From: Alistipes sp.
Lineage (GTDB): Bacteria; Bacteroidota; Bacteroidia; Bacteroidales; Rikenellaceae
Length of the DNA: 17,146 bases
Direction of reading: 5' to 3'
Assembly (NCBI GenBank): GCA_031285485.1
Contig: JAITWC010000080.1
Span: 1 to 17,146 of the forward strand
Numbering within the stretch: the first letter of the stretch is position 1; the number at the start of each line of letters is the position of its first letter. The translations under genes and the position numbers were made by a program. Of the stretch, positions 15,025-17,146 are shown piece after piece. The notes under the pieces were generated by a model that was given only the letters and a program-made list of their open reading frames with translations, searched no databases and was not told where the DNA came from.

Positions 15025-16851
15025 CTAAGAGACGGATTGAAGCTCGACGAGCCGGGCGTAGAGTCCGCCCGCGGCCATCAGCGAGTCGTGGGTGCCCTGC
15101 TCCACTATGCGGCCCGCGTCGATCACCACTATCCGGTCGGCGTTCTGCACAGTGCTGAGGCGGTGGGCGATCACTATCGACGTGCGTCCTTTCAGAAGGG
15201 TGTCGAGTGCCGACTGCACTAATTTTTCGCTCTCGGTGTCGAGTGCGCTCGTGGCCTCGTCGAGTATCAGTATGTCGGGATTTTTGAGCACCGCACGCGC
15301 GATGCTCAGTCGTTGCCGCTGCCCTCCCGAAAGTTTTGCTCCGCGGTCGCCGATGTTGGTGTCGTAACCGCTCTCGGTCTCCGTTATGAAGTTGTGGGCG
15401 TTGGCGATCTGCGCCGCGCGTATCACGTCGTCGCGCGAGGCGTCGGGCACCCCGAGGCGGATGTTGTTCTCTATCGTGTCGTTGAACAGCACCGTCTCCT
15501 GCGCCACCATTCCGAGGTGGTCGCGGATGCTCTCCATCGTGTAGTCCCTCACGTCGCGGCCGTCGATCAACACCTCGCCTCGTTCGGGGTCGTAGAACCG
15601 CGGCACGAGGTCGCTCAGCGTAGATTTGCCGCCACCCGACGGCCCCACCAGCGCCACCGTCTCGCCCCTGCGAACGGTAAAACTCACGCCGCGGATAATC
15701 TCGCGGTCTTCGTACCGGAACCACACGTCGCGAAACTCGATCCCCTCGCGGAACTCCCCGAGCGCCACCGCGCCCGGCCTGTCGACGACACCGGCGGGTG
15801 TGTCGAGCAATGCGAACACACGTTCCCCCGCCGCGATGCCCTGATTGATGACCCCGAAACCGTCGGCAAACGCGCGAACCGGCCGCGTGATCTGCGAGAA
15901 CAGCCCCACGAACAGCACGAAATCGGCTCCGGTCAACTCGCCGTCGAACACCAGATCCGCCCCGAAAACGAGTACCACGGCCACGGCTGCAATGCTCAGA
16001 AATTCACTCATGGGCGAGGCGAGTTGCTGTCGCCGCGCCATCCATCGAGAGATGCGCGAAAATACTGTGTTCATACCGCGGTATTTGCCCGCCGAATATC
16101 CCTCGGCGTTGTAACTTTTGATTATCTTGATGCCCGAAAGCGATTCGTCGAGCTGACTCACCATCTGCCCCAACTCATCCTGCGCGGCGCGGGCCGGACG
16201 CCTCAGCCGTTTGAGTACCATCCCGATCAACATTGCCACCACCGGCAGGAAAACAGCGGCGAAAACGGTCAGTTTCCACGACATGGAGATCATGGCAAAA
16301 AGATACATCGCCACGAGGAACGGTTCGCGAAAGGCGACCTGCAACGTGCTCGACAGGGTGTGCTGTATGATCTGGGTGTCGGCCGAGAATTTTGAGATTA
16401 TGTCGCCTTTCCGCTCGTTGGAAAAATAGCCCACGTTGAGCGACATCACCTTGTCGTACATGCGGTCGCGCATGGTCTGTGCCGAGTTGATGCGCACCTT
16501 TTCGACGGTGTACTGCCCCATGTAGCGGGCCAGATTGCTCGCGAGGGCGCTCACCGTAAGCGCGACCGCTATCGCCATCACAACCGAGCCGAGCCGGTAA
16601 TCGGCGCCGTACATGTTGTGCAGCATGAACAGGGTGGCGTCCTGCAACCACTCCGAGTTGAGCCGGAAAGGGGGCAGGGAGGAGACGACGGGCAGCGAAC
16701 CGGGAGTCTCGAAAAGCAACATGAGCAGCGGCCCCACCAACATCATCGTGAAGACGTTGAACCAGGCGTGGATCGCGGTGTAGAAAAAATACGGGATCGC
16801 GTACTTCTCAAGCGGCCGTCCGAACTGCAACAGTTTCCAGAAGGTATTCAT
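15025..16851 (-). CDS. ABC exporter, fused permease-ATPase, MsbA-like
   Basis: 608 residues, a half-transporter that would dimerise. A six-helix exporter membrane domain covers about 20-335, and the ATPase domain about 370-608. ATPase motifs are all intact: A-loop Tyr380, Walker A GPSGGGKST (403-411), Q-loop Gln451, signature LSGGQ (507-511), Walker B ILILDE (527-532), D-loop SALD (535-538) and switch His563. MsbA-type proteins flip lipid A-core across the inner membrane; related ones export other lipids, peptides or drugs, so the substrate is not proven. An extra stretch between helices one and two (about 50-85) is longer than in E. coli MsbA. It is the only complete minus-strand gene in the window, with its own promoter. 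Confidence 0.9.
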   Translation of the reverse strand: MNTFWKLLQFGRPLEKYAIPYFFYTAIHAWFNVFTMMLVGPLLMLLFETPGSLPVVSSLPPFRLNSEWLQDATLFMLHNMYGADYRLGSVVMAIAVALTVSALASNLARYMGQYTVEKVRINSAQTMRDRMYDKVMSLNVGYFSNERKGDIISKFSADTQIIQHTLSSTLQVAFREPFLVAMYLFAMISMSWKLTVFAAVFLPVVAMLIGMVLKRLRRPARAAQDELGQMVSQLDESLSGIKIIKSYNAEGYSAGKYRGMNTVFSRISRWMARRQQLASPMSEFLSIAAVAVVLVFGADLVFDGELTGADFVLFVGLFSQITRPVRAFADGFGVINQGIAAGERVFALLDTPAGVVDRPGAVALGEFREGIEFRDVWFRYEDREIIRGVSFTVRRGETVALVGPSGGGKSTLSDLVPRFYDPERGEVLIDGRDVRDYTMESIRDHLGMVAQETVLFNDTIENNIRLGVPDASRDDVIRAAQIANAHNFITETESGYDTNIGDRGAKLSGGQRQRLSIARAVLKNPDILILDEATSALDTESEKLVQSALDTLLKGRTSIVIAHRLSTVQNADRIVVIDAGRIVEQGTHDSLMAAGGLYARLVELQSVS

Positions 16852-16858
16852 AGCGGCG

Positions 16859-16866
16859 CAAAGTTA
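16859..16866 (-). promoter_or_regulatory. Bacteroidota -7 promoter element TAACTTTG upstream of the ABC exporter
   Basis: On the minus strand TAACTTTG matches TAnnTTTG, and exactly 7 nt (CGCCGCT) separate it from the ATG. A T-rich word (TTTT) lies about 16-19 nt upstream where a -33 TTTG would be expected, a weak match. The transcript would have almost no leader. Confidence 0.65.
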
Positions 16867-17048
16867 GCGAAAGACCTTGAGAAAACGGTAGAATGGGGCG
16901 TAAATGAGTTAAGTGTTTGGGTGACAGGTGCGATTCGCGGTGTTGTTCTTCATTCTTCTCAGGATCGAAAAGCCCCGAAATGGAAGAATATAGAGCGGTT
17001 GGGCAGGAGTTCCGCTACTGGATTTCCCAACTTTTTCCGCACAAAGAG

Positions 17049-17146
17049 TTAAGCCGATATTTTGTTAAGGTTCCATAATTCGTCTATTGTCATGTTTTGT
17101 AGCGCTTTGTGTTTTCTGATTTTGTTGTACCAGATTTCGATCCATT
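17049..17146 (-). mobile_element. C-terminal tail of an IS3-family-type transposase, continues past the window edge
   Basis: The last 31 codons of a minus-strand frame, ending in TAA at 17051-17049, read WIEIWYNKIRKHKAL and then QNMTIDELWNLNKISA. The pattern (I/E)-x-W/F-Y-N-x-x-R-x-H-x-x-L followed by MT-x-x-E is the usual end of the integrase-core (DDE) transposase of IS3-family elements, just after the catalytic Glu. The catalytic residues and the rest lie outside the window. The coding stretch is AT-rich compared with the other genes. The 197 nt between this stop and the ABC exporter start hold the exporter promoter; no certain terminal inverted repeat or target duplication is visible, so the element's left border is not fixed. 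Confidence 0.7.

Noticed and set aside
16952..16989. Inverted repeat ATTCTTC/GAAGAAT in the gap before the ABC exporter, considered as an insertion-element end or terminator
   Set aside because: Seven-base arms with a 24-nt loop, no T-run and no position relative to the transposase that matches a known end; too weak to call.

Overview
The window is a gene-dense, GC-rich chromosomal segment from a member of the Bacteroidota. Evidence for the phylum: the lipoprotein and membrane families present (DUF4296-, DUF4199- and DUF4293-like proteins, and a Big_5 Ig-like lipoprotein), the PorT-type barrel, and two promoters of the TAnnTTTG type used by the Bacteroidota sigma factor. The high GC and this gene set suggest a Rikenellaceae/Alistipes-like genome, but that is an inference. 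Almost everything is housekeeping or cell envelope; there is no phage or plasmid module, and the only mobile element seen is the tail of an IS3-type transposase at the right edge.

Layout. (1) Positions 1-10092 form a nearly gapless plus-strand gene train: the end of a polysaccharide flippase, dut, a DNA polymerase III delta'-type gene (holB), folK, a small lipoprotein, a large Ig-like lipoprotein, an outer-membrane beta-barrel, rbfA, a LolC/E-like permease, a DUF4296-like lipoprotein and an amidohydrolase. Most junctions overlap by 4 nt or abut, so translational coupling is likely. (2) Just after it, a TAnnTTTG promoter sits 7 nt before folE, which is followed by a secreted M64-type metallopeptidase, a YrdC/YciO-type protein and a DUF4199-like membrane protein. 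(3) Positions 13213-13518 are non-coding and filled by a 41-bp tandem repeat array of six full units and one partial unit, each carrying an invariant A/T-rich dyad. (4) A polyprenyl-phosphate glycosyltransferase and a DUF4293-like membrane protein follow. (5) On the minus strand, converging with them across 10 bp, is an MsbA-like ABC exporter with its own TAnnTTTG promoter, again exactly 7 nt before the ATG. (6) Upstream of it, at the window end, is the C-terminal tail of an IS3-family transposase.

How the genes fit together. Several products act in envelope building: the flippase, the glycosyltransferase, the MsbA-like exporter, the Lol-type permease, the lipoproteins and the barrel. folE and folK are the first and a later step of folate synthesis. 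dut, holB, rbfA and the YrdC-type gene serve nucleotide pools, replication, ribosome maturation and possibly tRNA modification. The observations most worth following are the 41-bp dyad array, an AT-rich repeat-like insert read in frame inside the amidohydrolase, the identical promoter-to-ATG spacing of the two promoters, and G8 tracts near the start of two adjacent surface-protein genes.
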